The notes beneath the pieces were generated by a model, which was not told where the DNA came from, did not search any database, and saw only the letters and a program-made list of their open reading frames with translations. The position numbers and the translations under genes are program-made. Shown here piece by piece: positions 1 to 9,208 of a stretch of 64,000 bases of DNA. Position 1 is the first letter of the stretch. Each line of letters opens with the position of its first letter. Source of the DNA: Aggregatimonas sangjinii (GTDB lineage Bacteria > Bacteroidota > Bacteroidia > Flavobacteriales > Flavobacteriaceae); the NCBI RefSeq assembly GCF_005943945.1, contig NZ_CP040710.1, positions 817,001 through 881,000 on the forward strand, read 5' to 3'.

Positions 1-923
1 ATCTGAACAACCAGCAGAATAGGAAGAACCGTCCCAACGAGAACTTTGCCCGAGAGCTGATGGAGCTTTTTACTCTTGGGGAAGGCAATTATTCCGAAGC
101 CGATATCCGCCAGGCGGCGCGCTCCTTTACAGGATGGCATCATGACCGTATGGGCACTTTCAAACTATTGAAAAAGCAACATGATTACGACGAAAAGACG
201 GTTTTTGGAAAAAAAGGAAATTTCGAAGGAGAAGATATTATCCAGCTAATTTTGGACAAACCGGAATGTGCCGAGTTCATTTCTCGAAAAATTTATGCCC
301 ATTTCGTTAATGATCGTATCGATGAAGGTCATGTGGCCGAGATGGCGACGCTGTTCAGGAAAAATTATGAGCTGTCCGATTTAATGGCTTTTGTTTTTGC
401 ATCCGACTGGTTTTACAATTCGGAAAATATAGGGGGGAAAATCAAATCCCCTGTCGATTTTCTGACCGGTTTAATGCAAGTGGTTCCGTTTACGATGAAC
501 AAACCGAAACAGTTGAAATATGTCGAGCGACTTTTGGGCCAGGTCCTTTTTGAACCACCCAATGTTGCCGGTTGGGCCGAGGGTAGAAGTTGGATCGATG
601 CCAATACCATGATGGTGCGCTTGAAACTGCCATCGGTTCTGTTGAAGGACGGCAGTATCGCTTTCGATGTAAAGGGAGAGTTCGAAGATAGTTTCGCCGC
701 TTTCAACGCCAAGAGCAATTTTAAACGAAAGCTGGATATCACGAAACAGTGGAGCGTATTTGATCGGAATTATGGAAATCTTTCCTTCGCAGAACTGACT
801 TTACAACTCTTGGGCGAGCGATTGAGTCCTGCCTCAACCGCATTTTTGGAATCCCTCGAAAAAAATAACAAACAGGATTTTTGTATTCAATTAATGTCGT
901 TGCCCGAGTACCAATTGTGCTAG
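1..923 (+). CDS. DUF1800 family protein, 5' end cut by window edge
   Basis: The reading frame is open from base 3, upstream of the first ATG at 60, so the gene starts left of the window. The translated edge carries NENFARELMELFTLG followed by a RQAARSFTGW stretch, the characteristic core of DUF1800 proteins. A second conserved stretch, PPNVAGWAEGRSWID, lies about 190 residues in. The biochemical role of DUF1800 is not established. The family is usually encoded next to a DUF1501 gene, as here, with 42 bases between the two. The C-terminus is complete and has no sorting domain. Confidence 0.9.
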   Translation, partial: LNNQQNRKNRPNENFARELMELFTLGEGNYSEADIRQAARSFTGWHHDRMGTFKLLKKQHDYDEKTVFGKKGNFEGEDIIQLILDKPECAEFISRKIYAHFVNDRIDEGHVAEMATLFRKNYELSDLMAFVFASDWFYNSENIGGKIKSPVDFLTGLMQVVPFTMNKPKQLKYVERLLGQVLFEPPNVAGWAEGRSWIDANTMMVRLKLPSVLLKDGSIAFDVKGEFEDSFAAFNAKSNFKRKLDITKQWSVFDRNYGNLSFAELTLQLLGERLSPASTAFLESLEKNNKQDFCIQLMSLPEYQLC

Positions 924-965
924 GAGCGTCTCAACTTGGTCCTGTAAACTAAAAAATAATATCAT

Positions 966-2156
966 ATGAAGCGGAGAGCATTTATCAGAAATAGTAGTTT
1001 GGCGAGCAGCACTTTGCTCATTCCAAGTTTTATCAAGGCCTTTGATGGAACGCCCTCGTTCTTAACAGGCCATAAAAAGTTGGTGATCATACAATTGTCA
1101 GGAGGCAACGACGGCTTGAATACCCTTGTGCCTTTTAACAACGATGTGTATATAAAGAATAGGTCTACTATTGCCCAAAAGAAAACCCAGCTGCTCTCGG
1201 TAACGGATGAATTGGGTTTTCATGAGAGCTTAAAAGACTTTAAGACTCTTTACGATAATGGCTATGTAAGTGTCATGCACAATGTCGGGTACCCCAATCC
1301 GAGCAGATCACACTTTAGGTCTACCGATATTTGGCACACCGCTAGCGCGTCTGATGAATACCTACAGACTGGCTGGGTAGGCAGATACCTAGAGAAAGTT
1401 TCCAAAAATCCTCTCGGAGCGATAGAGGTAGATGATACGCTTTCCCTTTTGATGAAAGGGGTAGACATCAATGGTATTGCAACGAAAGATGCCAAACTCT
1501 TTTACCGCACTACCCAGGATCCATACTTCTCTAATGTACTGAGTCAGCATTCCGATACACATTTGAGCGAGCATAATTTGGGCTACTTGTTTAAAACCGC
1601 GTTGGATGCGAAATCTTCTGCCAAGTATCTTTATGAAAAGACCAAGACCTATGAATCGGCTGCGGACTATCCTAAAAATGCATTTGGCAAACAATTGAAA
1701 ACCATCTCCGAATTTATCAATTCAGGTCTGGAGACTCAAGTATACTATGCTAGTTTGGGTGGTTTTGATACGCATGCGAATCAGGTAAATGCGCAGAAAC
1801 GACTGTTAGCTGTATATTCGAAAGGTATAGCCACTTTTATGAAGGATTTGAAGGATACCGGGGCGCTCAAAGACACGGTTGTACTCACCTTCTCCGAATT
1901 TGGTCGTCGCCTAAAGCAGAACGCCGCCAATGGAACCGATCATGGCGCGGCGAACCTTGTTTTTCTAATGGGTGACGATTTAAAACACAAAGGCATGTAC
2001 AATACACCTGCCAATTTAGTCGACCTTGATGCCAATGGGGATATTAAGTACGAGGTCGATTTTAGGGATATTTACGCTTCGCTCCTCAAAGAGTGGCTAC
2101 AAACAGAGCCGTCACAGATTTTGAACGGGGATTTTAAAACCCTGGGTCTGGTTTAA
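966..2156 (+). CDS. DUF1501 family exported protein
   Basis: A 396-residue protein. The N-terminus MKRRAFIRNSSLASSTLLIP has a twin-arginine start, a short hydrophobic stretch and small residues, so Tat export is likely. The core contains IQLSGGNDGLNTLVP near residue 42 and YASLGGFDTHANQ near residue 262, typical of DUF1501, which is distantly related to the alkaline phosphatase/sulfatase fold. A FSEFGRR motif lies near residue 312. The substrate is unknown. It follows the DUF1800 gene in the same direction, the usual pairing in Bacteroidota and Planctomycetota, which suggests that the two act together in the envelope. Family assignment is firm; function is open. Confidence 0.92.
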   Translation: MKRRAFIRNSSLASSTLLIPSFIKAFDGTPSFLTGHKKLVIIQLSGGNDGLNTLVPFNNDVYIKNRSTIAQKKTQLLSVTDELGFHESLKDFKTLYDNGYVSVMHNVGYPNPSRSHFRSTDIWHTASASDEYLQTGWVGRYLEKVSKNPLGAIEVDDTLSLLMKGVDINGIATKDAKLFYRTTQDPYFSNVLSQHSDTHLSEHNLGYLFKTALDAKSSAKYLYEKTKTYESAADYPKNAFGKQLKTISEFINSGLETQVYYASLGGFDTHANQVNAQKRLLAVYSKGIATFMKDLKDTGALKDTVVLTFSEFGRRLKQNAANGTDHGAANLVFLMGDDLKHKGMYNTPANLVDLDANGDIKYEVDFRDIYASLLKEWLQTEPSQILNGDFKTLGLV

Positions 2157-2199
2157 TAAAAGTGAATACCCTATTTTTGATTTCTAAATTTTCTACATT

Positions 2200-2511
2200 A
2201 TGGCCGATTTATCACAGGAAGACTGGACAGCACAACTCGAGCAGGACGAAAATGCCTTTATTTTGGACGTACGTACCGATGATGAGGTTGCCGATGGTAT
2301 CATTCCCAACTCAAAACAAATCGACATTTACTTGGGTCAGGGTTTTATAGACGAACTCGAAAAGTTGGACAAAAGTAAAAACTACTATGTGTATTGCCGT
2401 AGTGGGAATCGTAGTGGGCAGGCTTGCGCCATAATGGATAGTCTTGGTTTTCAAAACGCTTACAATCTTGAAGGGGGTTTTATGAATTGGGAAGGAGAAG
2501 TGGCCCAATAA
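2200..2511 (+). CDS. Rhodanese-like domain protein
   Basis: A single-domain rhodanese of 103 residues. It contains the LDVRTDDEV stretch near residue 22 and the active-site loop CRSGNRS near residue 66, with the catalytic cysteine that carries persulfide in sulfur transfer. The end, NLEGGFMNWEG, is also typical of the fold. No signal peptide is visible, so it is probably cytoplasmic. The start is an ATG 43 bases after the DUF1501 stop. A TATTTTTG resembling a Bacteroidota -7 box lies at 2171-2178, but there is no convincing -33 element. The physiological sulfur acceptor cannot be told from the sequence. Confidence 0.93.
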   Translation: MADLSQEDWTAQLEQDENAFILDVRTDDEVADGIIPNSKQIDIYLGQGFIDELEKLDKSKNYYVYCRSGNRSGQACAIMDSLGFQNAYNLEGGFMNWEGEVAQ

Positions 2512-2666
2512 TATCAATTGTCCCGAATAGTACGGTAGCCTTACCAATTCCTGCATTTAGACTTAACGAGCGCCAGGCCATGGCGCGTGGAGTTCTTAGT
2601 TGTTTTGGTTGTCATTCTTTGTTTTCTCCTCCGATTTCATCGTAATATTACTTAGAGTACAAATCA

Positions 2667-3944
2667 GTGAAAGAAGACCTGTTACATTTTATCTGGAAGT
2701 ATAAAAAACTGCAGCTGCAAGAGCTTGTTTCTTCAAAAGGGGAGCAGATTCGGATTATCGAAGTAGGTACCCACAATTATTTCGCCGGTCCCGATTTTTT
2801 CAATTCAAAAGTAGAGATCGACGGTCAGCTTTGGGCGGGCAATGTTGAGGTACATTTGAATTCCTCTGACTGGTACGCGCACCACCACGAGCAAGACCCG
2901 AATTACAATAATGTGATCTTACATGTGGTCTGGGAAGATGACGCAACGATTTTTAGGAGCGATAATACGGAGATACCGACATTGCAATTAAAGAATTTCA
3001 TTTCGGCAGAGGTACTCGATGCCTACCGCAGGCTTTTTGACAAGAGTAAAAAGTCATTCATCAATTGTGAGAACGATATTGGCGACATAGACGACTTTAC
3101 CGTAGGAAATTGGTTGGAACGCCTCTACTTTGAGCGTTTGGAACGGAAATCAGAAGAGGTTACGAGCCTTTTAGAAGCATCTACAAACGACTGGGAACAG
3201 GTGCTTTTCTCGATGTTGTTAAAAAACTTCGGCTTGAACATCAACGGTGAGGCCTTCCTGAGCTTGGCCCAGGCGTTAAATTTTTCAGTCGTTCGTAAAC
3301 TCCAAACCAGTGTTCCGCAGCTGGAAAGCGTGTTTTTTGGTATGAGCCACTTGCTTGAAGAGGAAACCGTACTGGATGCCTATTACATCCAACTAAAAAA
3401 AGAATTCGACTATCAAAGACACAAATTCGAATTGAAGCCAGAGTCCGTTCAAAAACCGGAGTTCTTTAGGTTGCGTCCTCCCAACTTCCCTACGATTCGA
3501 TTGTCCCAATTGGCAAATCTGTACAGTGCGCAGCATGGCTTGTTCCATAAGGTAATGCAAACTTCGAACTTGAAGGATTTCTATCAGCTTTTCGATATAT
3601 CTGCCAGCAGCTACTGGGACGATCACTTTACCTTTGGGAAAACATCTAAAAAGAGCACCAAAAAGCTGACGAAGAAATTCATTGATCTGTTATTGATCAA
3701 TACCGTGCTTCCCTTGAAATTTTGTTATGCCAAGTTTAATGGAAAAGATAAGAATGCCGAAATCGAAACCATTAGCACCGCTATCAAGAAAGAGGAAAAC
3801 AGTATTGCCAATAACTTTAGAATGCATGGCTTACAAGTTCAACATTCGAGGGACAGTCAAGCGGTTTTAGAACTTTACAAGCAATACTGTACCACGAATA
3901 GATGTTTGGAATGTGCGATTGGAAGCCGGCTGTTGGGAAGGTAG
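2667..3944 (+). CDS. DUF2851 family protein
   Basis: A 425-residue soluble protein starting at GTG. The N-terminal part, with EVGTHNYFAGPDFFNSKVEI at about 31-50 and NVEVHLNSSDWYAHHH at about 59-74, is the conserved DUF2851 block. The acidic and His residues in it look like a nuclease-type active site, but no activity is established for the family. The C-terminus has two closely spaced cysteines (CTTNRCLEC) that could bind metal. The length is normal for the family, which is largely confined to Bacteroidota. The gene stands alone between the rhodanese and PspC genes. Confidence 0.88.
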   Translation: MKEDLLHFIWKYKKLQLQELVSSKGEQIRIIEVGTHNYFAGPDFFNSKVEIDGQLWAGNVEVHLNSSDWYAHHHEQDPNYNNVILHVVWEDDATIFRSDNTEIPTLQLKNFISAEVLDAYRRLFDKSKKSFINCENDIGDIDDFTVGNWLERLYFERLERKSEEVTSLLEASTNDWEQVLFSMLLKNFGLNINGEAFLSLAQALNFSVVRKLQTSVPQLESVFFGMSHLLEEETVLDAYYIQLKKEFDYQRHKFELKPESVQKPEFFRLRPPNFPTIRLSQLANLYSAQHGLFHKVMQTSNLKDFYQLFDISASSYWDDHFTFGKTSKKSTKKLTKKFIDLLLINTVLPLKFCYAKFNGKDKNAEIETISTAIKKEENSIANNFRMHGLQVQHSRDSQAVLELYKQYCTTNRCLECAIGSRLLGR

Positions 3945-4069
3945 ATGCAGAAGTGATTCTAAAACGTCCCTTACATGTCCGATTGTTTAATGAAACCGCT
4001 GCTTTGAAAATTTTAATATCTCCCCCGTTCCTGCGCTGAACAAGAATACTTTTTATTTAAATTTACCGT

Positions 4070-4297
4070 ATGAATCTTTTTTACACGGTATTATACTACT
4101 TTCAAAAACGGGGCTTCGAAGTATGCCGTCGTATCGCCGAGCGCCTGGGTATTCGGGCAAGGGTAGTGCGCACATCGTTCATTTATCTTACATTCGTAAC
4201 CTTGGGTTTTGGTTTTGCGTTATACCTATTTGTAGCTTTTTGGCTTAGAATCAAGGACTTGATTTACACCAAAAGAACCTCCGTTTTCGATCTATAA
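4070..4297 (+). CDS. Small PspC-family membrane protein
   Basis: A 75-residue protein with the PspC layout: a basic N-terminal part (RRIAERLGIRARVVRTSFIY) followed by one membrane helix at about 38-58 (YLTFVTLGFGFALYLFVAFW). PspC proteins in Proteobacteria sense envelope stress. The short flavobacterial version has no demonstrated role. The stop codon is two bases before the start of the K+ channel gene, so the two are almost certainly one transcription unit. Confidence 0.85.
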   Translation: MNLFYTVLYYFQKRGFEVCRRIAERLGIRARVVRTSFIYLTFVTLGFGFALYLFVAFWLRIKDLIYTKRTSVFDL

Positions 4298-4299
4298 AC

Positions 4300-5307
4300 A
4301 TGTTGCAACTTTCCCGTTCTAAAATCTATCTTGCATTGGCCCTGCTCCTTGCAGTGCTGTTGTTCGGAGTTTTGGGATATCGATTTATTGCTGAATACAC
4401 TTGGGTCGAGGCGCTTTATATGACTGTGATTACCATGGCCACTGTCGGTTTTAAGGAAGTGCGCCCTCTTGATACGGGCGCACAGATTTTTACCGTACTT
4501 TTAATTTTATGCAGTGTTTTTATATTGGGCTTCGCGATTTCGGTAATTTCAGAATATATATTGAGCCGAAATTCCATGCAACTTTTAAAAAAGAAGAGGG
4601 TGAAAAATAAAATCAAAAATCTATCTGAGCACGTGATACTTTGCGGGTATGGGAGAAACGGGATGCAGGCGTCAGAGCGTTTGAACGCTTACAAAAAACC
4701 CTTTGTCGTGGTTGAACGGGATAAGGAGATTATCGAGCGATATGAGCAAGAAGTACTTTTTGTCGAGGGCGATGCCAATGATGATGAAGTATTAAGAGAG
4801 GCGGGCATTGAACAAGCCCACTATTTAATCTGTGCATTGCCCGATGATGCTGCGAATCTTTTTGTAGTGCTCTCGGCGCGACAATTGAATGTTAAATTAT
4901 TCATTATCAGTAGAGCCTCTTTGGTAACATCACAAAAAAAATTGCTACTAGCTGGTGCGAACAAGGTCATCATGCCGGACAAGATCGGCGGGGATCATAT
5001 GGCATCGTTAGTGGTCATGCCAGATTTGATAACATTTATGGACAAATTGGGTACCGAAGGAGAGCATACGACTAATCTTGAGGAGGTACCCATAGAGGAC
5101 TTTAGGGACCAAGTGGATTGTAACTCCTTACGAGATCTGGATTTAAGAAAACGAACCGGCTGTACCATCATAGGCTATATAGCCCCCGATGGAGAGTATA
5201 TCATCAATCCCGAAGCCGATTTACAATTACAACCCAAAAGCAAGGTCATCGTCCTGGGCAGACCCGAGCAAATTCGTAAACTGAATGAAATGTTTCACAT
5301 TGCCTAA
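4300..5307 (+). CDS. Two-helix potassium channel with RCK/TrkA-N and TrkA-C domains
   Basis: A 335-residue inner-membrane ion channel. Helix 1 is at about 7-30, a pore loop with the filter-like ATVGFKEV is at about 46-54, and helix 2 is at about 62-85. The cytosolic RCK domain begins at about 108 with a GYGRNG dinucleotide-binding motif, followed by VVERDKE. A TrkA-C domain is at about 255-335 and ends with VIVLGRPEQ. The filter reads TVGF rather than the canonical TVGYG. The protein probably gates K+ flux in response to a nucleotide or another ligand. It is coupled to the upstream PspC gene. Confidence 0.92.
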   Translation: MLQLSRSKIYLALALLLAVLLFGVLGYRFIAEYTWVEALYMTVITMATVGFKEVRPLDTGAQIFTVLLILCSVFILGFAISVISEYILSRNSMQLLKKKRVKNKIKNLSEHVILCGYGRNGMQASERLNAYKKPFVVVERDKEIIERYEQEVLFVEGDANDDEVLREAGIEQAHYLICALPDDAANLFVVLSARQLNVKLFIISRASLVTSQKKLLLAGANKVIMPDKIGGDHMASLVVMPDLITFMDKLGTEGEHTTNLEEVPIEDFRDQVDCNSLRDLDLRKRTGCTIIGYIAPDGEYIINPEADLQLQPKSKVIVLGRPEQIRKLNEMFHIA

Positions 5308-5415
5308 AGTTAATGTGAACCATTAATTTGATTGTAATGTTAATTTTTATGATATTGTGCAGCTAACAAACCTGTCATGACGGCGGGCAGGCTCGTAAAC
5401 TAAACCAAAACCGAT

Positions 5416-7038
5416 ATGATGAAGTATAAACTTCTACTGATTGCTACCCTAATTTCTCCCATTCTTACCACCGCACAGGAAACCACCGAAAAAGGTCTTG
5501 ACGAAAAAGTAAACGATGCATTTATGCCCTTCGCTACGTGGTGGGAAAACACCGTTTTAACATCCATTCCCATAGCAGGCTACGACATTCCCATCGTATT
5601 GATTTTATTGATTCTGGGCGCCACTTTTTTCACCATTTATTTTAAGTTTCCAGGTATTTCGAAGTTTCCACTGGCGATTAACGTCGTACGAGGGAAATAC
5701 GAAGAAATCGAAAAATATGGGCTTGAGAAGGTAGAGCAACATATGACCGAAGATGGCGATATTCCCGACACGATTCGCGATGAAAGCGAAGAAGGGGAGG
5801 TAAGTCATTTTCAAGCCTTGGCAACAGCAGTGTCCGGTACCGTAGGTTTAGGTAATATCGCTGGTGTTGCAGTAGCGATTGCGCTTGGTGGTCCTGGTGC
5901 CACTTTTTGGATGATCGTTTGTGGCTTGATAGGAATGTCGACAAAATTCGTAGAGTGTACACTTGGGGTCAAGTACCGTGACGTTGGTCCGGACGGGACC
6001 GTGTATGGGGGGCCGATGTATTACCTTTCCAAAGGGCTTAACGAGAATAACATGAAAATTCTCGGTAAAATTTTGGCAGTGATTTTCGCCGTACTTTGTG
6101 TGGGCGCATCCTTCGGAGGAGGCAACGCCTTTCAGTCCAATCAAGCTGCAGTACAACTCACGACCATGTTCGGTCTTGAAGGGGGTGCTACTGGTGTCAT
6201 CATTGGTATTATTTTGGCAATTTTAGTAGGAATAGTAATCATTGGTGGTATCAAGAAAATAGCAAGCGTCACCGAGAAAATAGTTCCTTTTATGGCCGGT
6301 ATTTATGTTCTGGCTTCGTTGATTATCATTTTTGCGAACATTAAGTATGTTGGAGACGCTTTCGGACTTATCTTTTCCGGGGCATTTTCGCCCGATGCTG
6401 CACTTGGTGGTTTTATTGGAGTGATTATCGTAGGCTTTCAACGAGCTGCATTTTCAAATGAAGCTGGAGCGGGTTCCGCAGCAATTGCCCACTCTGCGGT
6501 GAAAACAAGGTACCCCGCAAGTGAGGGTATCGTGGCCTTATTAGAGCCTTTTATCGATACGGTCGTTATTTGTACCATGACCGCCTTGGTCATTATTTTC
6601 TTCAATATGGATGCTGGGGCATTCGATTACGGAAACGGGGTAGGAAGTACTGTTTTAATCAACGAGACCGGGAATTATGTAGGTGGGGTTGATTTGACTT
6701 CGATGGCCTATGATTCGGTCATCCCGGGGTTCCGATATGTTTTGACCATTGCCATTATTATGTTCGCATTCTCGACCATGATTTCTTGGTCATACTACGG
6801 CCTTCAGTCGTGGAAATTCTTATTCGGTAGAGGTAAGGCGGCAGATATTATGTACAAGGTTCTTTTCCTTTTATTCGTGGTTATAGGGGCAGCTGCGACT
6901 TTGGATGCGGTAATCAAATTTTCAGATGCCATGATTTTGGCCTTGGTGTTCCCGAATATGATCGGACTGTTGATTCTATTTCCAAAAGTTAGAAAGAGCC
7001 TTGATCGATATGTTGACGCTATCAAAAAGGTTTATTAA
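5416..7038 (+). CDS. Alanine/glycine:cation symporter (AgcS family)
   Basis: A 540-residue polytopic membrane protein. A signal-peptide-like N-terminus ends at about residue 20, which is common in the Bacteroidota members. The conserved family block ALATAVSGTVGLGNIAGVA lies at about 135-153 and AAFSNEAGAGSAAIAHSAV at about 345-363. These shape the Na+ and amino-acid sites in the AgcS family. About ten hydrophobic segments follow, and the protein ends in a short basic tail. It takes up alanine or glycine with Na+ or H+. The next gene starts 12 bases after the stop, so cotranscription with the HhH gene is likely. Confidence 0.93.
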   Translation: MMKYKLLLIATLISPILTTAQETTEKGLDEKVNDAFMPFATWWENTVLTSIPIAGYDIPIVLILLILGATFFTIYFKFPGISKFPLAINVVRGKYEEIEKYGLEKVEQHMTEDGDIPDTIRDESEEGEVSHFQALATAVSGTVGLGNIAGVAVAIALGGPGATFWMIVCGLIGMSTKFVECTLGVKYRDVGPDGTVYGGPMYYLSKGLNENNMKILGKILAVIFAVLCVGASFGGGNAFQSNQAAVQLTTMFGLEGGATGVIIGIILAILVGIVIIGGIKKIASVTEKIVPFMAGIYVLASLIIIFANIKYVGDAFGLIFSGAFSPDAALGGFIGVIIVGFQRAAFSNEAGAGSAAIAHSAVKTRYPASEGIVALLEPFIDTVVICTMTALVIIFFNMDAGAFDYGNGVGSTVLINETGNYVGGVDLTSMAYDSVIPGFRYVLTIAIIMFAFSTMISWSYYGLQSWKFLFGRGKAADIMYKVLFLLFVVIGAAATLDAVIKFSDAMILALVFPNMIGLLILFPKVRKSLDRYVDAIKKVY

Positions 7039-7050
7039 AGCACAGGAAAA

Positions 7051-7941
7051 TTGAAAAGATTCAAATCCCACTTCAAGTTCACTAAACAGGAACGAAGTGG
7101 GATTTTCTTTTTGCTATCGATCATTGTATTACTTCAAATAGGATACTTTGCATTTCAATATTTTCCGCTGGAAGATAAGGAATCGCTGACCGTCGATTCA
7201 GAAACCCAAACCCAGATTGACATTTTAAAAGCCAGTTCGGCAGCGAAGGATATCCAAAAAATGTATCCGTTCAATCCCAACTTCATAACGGATTACAAAG
7301 GCTATACCTTGGGAATGTCAGTGGCGGAAATCGATAGGTTACATGCCTATCGTGCCAAAAACAAATTTGTAAATTCCATTGAGGAATTTCAAAAGGTTAC
7401 CGAAGTTCCGGATTCGCTACTGGGGGTTATTTCTCCTTTTTTTAAGTTTCCGGAGTGGACCAGAAAAAACAAACCATCTCTAGCGAATGATGAAGAATCC
7501 AAAGTTGACCGCAGTAGTTCTGTTCATAAAGGTGTATCAGGGTCTAGCGTTGGCGACCTAAATTTGGTCACTGCGGAAGAATTGAAAAAAATCAATGGAA
7601 TTGGGGAAGTACTTTCAGCCAGGATCGTCAAATTTCGGGACCGGTTAGGCGGGTTCTTAATAGATGAGCAATTGTATGATGTTTACGGGCTGGAACCGGA
7701 TGTTGCAAAGAGAACATTAGCACATTTTAAGGTAATTGTTCCGCCAGAAATCAAAAAAATAAGCGTAACTTGGGCGTCGTATAATGAATTGCGTAACATA
7801 CTGTATATCAATGATAAATTTGCAAATTCTATTATTGAGTATCGTAAGTTTAATACGATTATTTCATTAACCGAGCTAAAAAGCCTTGATGGTTTTCCTG
7901 AAGGGAGGTTCGAAAGAATAGAGTTATATTTGTCGCTTTAA
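7051..7941 (+). CDS. Membrane-anchored helix-hairpin-helix (ComEA-like) protein
   Basis: A 296-residue protein with a TTG start; the frame begins MKRFKSHFKFTKQERSG. One membrane helix is at about 18-37. Three helix-hairpin-helix-type segments follow, at about 80-130, 170-225 and 240-295. The clearest is LNLVTAEELKKINGIGEVLS (about 170-189), a nonspecific DNA-binding motif as in ComEA and DUF655 proteins. A role in DNA uptake or DNA handling at the membrane is possible but not shown. The gene ends 10 bases before the acyl-CoA dehydrogenase gene. Confidence 0.85.
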   Translation: MKRFKSHFKFTKQERSGIFFLLSIIVLLQIGYFAFQYFPLEDKESLTVDSETQTQIDILKASSAAKDIQKMYPFNPNFITDYKGYTLGMSVAEIDRLHAYRAKNKFVNSIEEFQKVTEVPDSLLGVISPFFKFPEWTRKNKPSLANDEESKVDRSSSVHKGVSGSSVGDLNLVTAEELKKINGIGEVLSARIVKFRDRLGGFLIDEQLYDVYGLEPDVAKRTLAHFKVIVPPEIKKISVTWASYNELRNILYINDKFANSIIEYRKFNTIISLTELKSLDGFPEGRFERIELYLSL

Positions 7942-7951
7942 AAAAAACGCT

Positions 7952-9124
7952 ATGCAAAGTATGTACTTCACTGAAGAGCATCATTTATTTCGTGAAAGTC
8001 TAAAAGATTTTCTAAAGAAGGAAGTTGTTCCACATATCGAAAAATGGGAAGATGAAGGAATTATCGAACGTTTCATTTGGGAAAAGTTCGGTGAGATGGG
8101 GTATTTCGGTTTGGCCGTTCCAGAAGCTGACGGTGGTTTGGGGTTGGACATGTTCTACACCGTAATCCTTTTAGAGGAACTCCAAAAAATAAATTCAGGC
8201 GGTTTTGCCGCGGCTATTTGGGCGCACGCTTACCTCGCGATGACGCATTTGAATAAAAATGGCAATCCTGACCAAAAAAAGGCCTATTTAACGCCTAGTA
8301 TAAACGGGGAGATGATAGGTTGTCTTGGTGTTTCCGAACCCTTTGGGGGGAGCGATGTAGCAGCAATGCGAACCACAGCGATAAAGAAAGGCGACACCTA
8401 CGTGGTGAACGGATCTAAAACCTTCATCACCAATGGGGTGTACGGCGACTATATTATCCTTGCCGCCAAGACGGATCCTGCTGCGGGCAACAAGGGCATC
8501 AGTATATTGATTGTAGACCTGAAAAGCGAGGGTGTTTCGGCCAATAAGCTCAATAAGTTGGGTTGGCGGGCTTCCGACACCGCGGAACTGGCTTTTGATA
8601 ATGTAATCGTACCAGCTCAGAATTTGATGGGGGAAGAAGGTAAGGGATTCACTTTTATTATGGAGGCCTTTGCTTTGGAACGCTTGATAATGGGTATTAA
8701 TGGTCATGCCAGGGCGGAGTACGCTTTGGAGTACGCCCTACAGTACATGTCGGAAAGGGAAACTTTCGGCAAGCCTATCAATCAGTATCAAGCTTTACGA
8801 CATCGTATCGCCGACCTGCATGCCGATATGGATATGTGCAAGCAATACAACTATTCGATTGCCTACCGACTGGATAAGGGTGACTACGTGGTGCGCGAAG
8901 CCACCATCTCTAAGTTGAAATCGACCAAAATGGCCGATGAAGTGGCGCACGAATGCCTTCAGTTTTTAGGGGGTTACGGTTACATCGAGGATTACCCAAT
9001 GGCGCGCTTACTGCGTGATAGTAGGTTGGGGCCTATCGGCGGAGGCACCTCTGAAATTTTGCGGGAAATCATCGCCAAGATCGTTATCGATAAAAAAGAA
9101 TACAAAGCACCATCGGATAGTTAG
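7952..9124 (+). CDS. Acyl-CoA dehydrogenase
   Basis: A 390-residue FAD-dependent acyl-CoA dehydrogenase. The three-domain fold is visible: an alpha-helical N-terminal domain, a middle beta domain with GCLGVSEPFGGSD at about 124-136 and TFITNG at about 155-160, and a C-terminal helical domain with RETFGKPI and QFLGGYGYIEDYPMARLLRD. The tail GGGTSEILREIIA carries the usual substrate-contacting segment. It oxidises acyl-CoA to enoyl-CoA and passes electrons to ETF. Chain-length specificity cannot be read with confidence. It follows the HhH gene closely, but a functional link is not evident. Confidence 0.94.
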   Translation: MQSMYFTEEHHLFRESLKDFLKKEVVPHIEKWEDEGIIERFIWEKFGEMGYFGLAVPEADGGLGLDMFYTVILLEELQKINSGGFAAAIWAHAYLAMTHLNKNGNPDQKKAYLTPSINGEMIGCLGVSEPFGGSDVAAMRTTAIKKGDTYVVNGSKTFITNGVYGDYIILAAKTDPAAGNKGISILIVDLKSEGVSANKLNKLGWRASDTAELAFDNVIVPAQNLMGEEGKGFTFIMEAFALERLIMGINGHARAEYALEYALQYMSERETFGKPINQYQALRHRIADLHADMDMCKQYNYSIAYRLDKGDYVVREATISKLKSTKMADEVAHECLQFLGGYGYIEDYPMARLLRDSRLGPIGGGTSEILREIIAKIVIDKKEYKAPSDS

Positions 9125-9143
9125 CATTTATTTCCGAAATAGG

Positions 9144-9173
9144 TTGCCGGTTGTGAATAAGTTGTTATCTTTG
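9144..9173 (+). promoter_or_regulatory. Bacteroidota-type promoter of rpsU
   Basis: TTG at 9144-9146 and TATCTTTG at 9166-9173 are 19 bases apart, matching the TTTG/TAnnTTTG promoter used by the primary sigma factor of Bacteroidota. The predicted start lies about 30 bases before the rpsU start codon. It is inferred from pattern alone. Confidence 0.65.
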
Positions 9174-9191
9174 CAGCCTTAATCACTAAAG

Positions 9192-9200
9192 AAAGGAGGT
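9192..9200 (+). promoter_or_regulatory. Strong Shine-Dalgarno sequence of rpsU
   Basis: AAAGGAGGT ends 8 bases before the ATG at 9209 and matches the standard 16S rRNA 3' end. Other genes in the window lack anything comparable. In Flavobacterium the anti-SD is sequestered by bS21, bS18 and bS6, and rpsU keeps a strong SD so that ribosomes lacking bS21 translate it preferentially. That autoregulation probably applies here. Confidence 0.8.
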
Positions 9201-9208
9201 TGTAGCCC

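Noticed and set aside
2570-2586. GCGCCA/TGGCGC hairpin after the rhodanese gene
   Set aside because: A 6-pair stem with no T-run and no repeats nearby; not enough to call a terminator or element.
5371-5391. Imperfect palindrome CCTGTC..GGCAGG before the symporter gene
   Set aside because: Short, with a wobble pair and a long loop. It may belong to a dispersed palindrome family, but one copy cannot show this.
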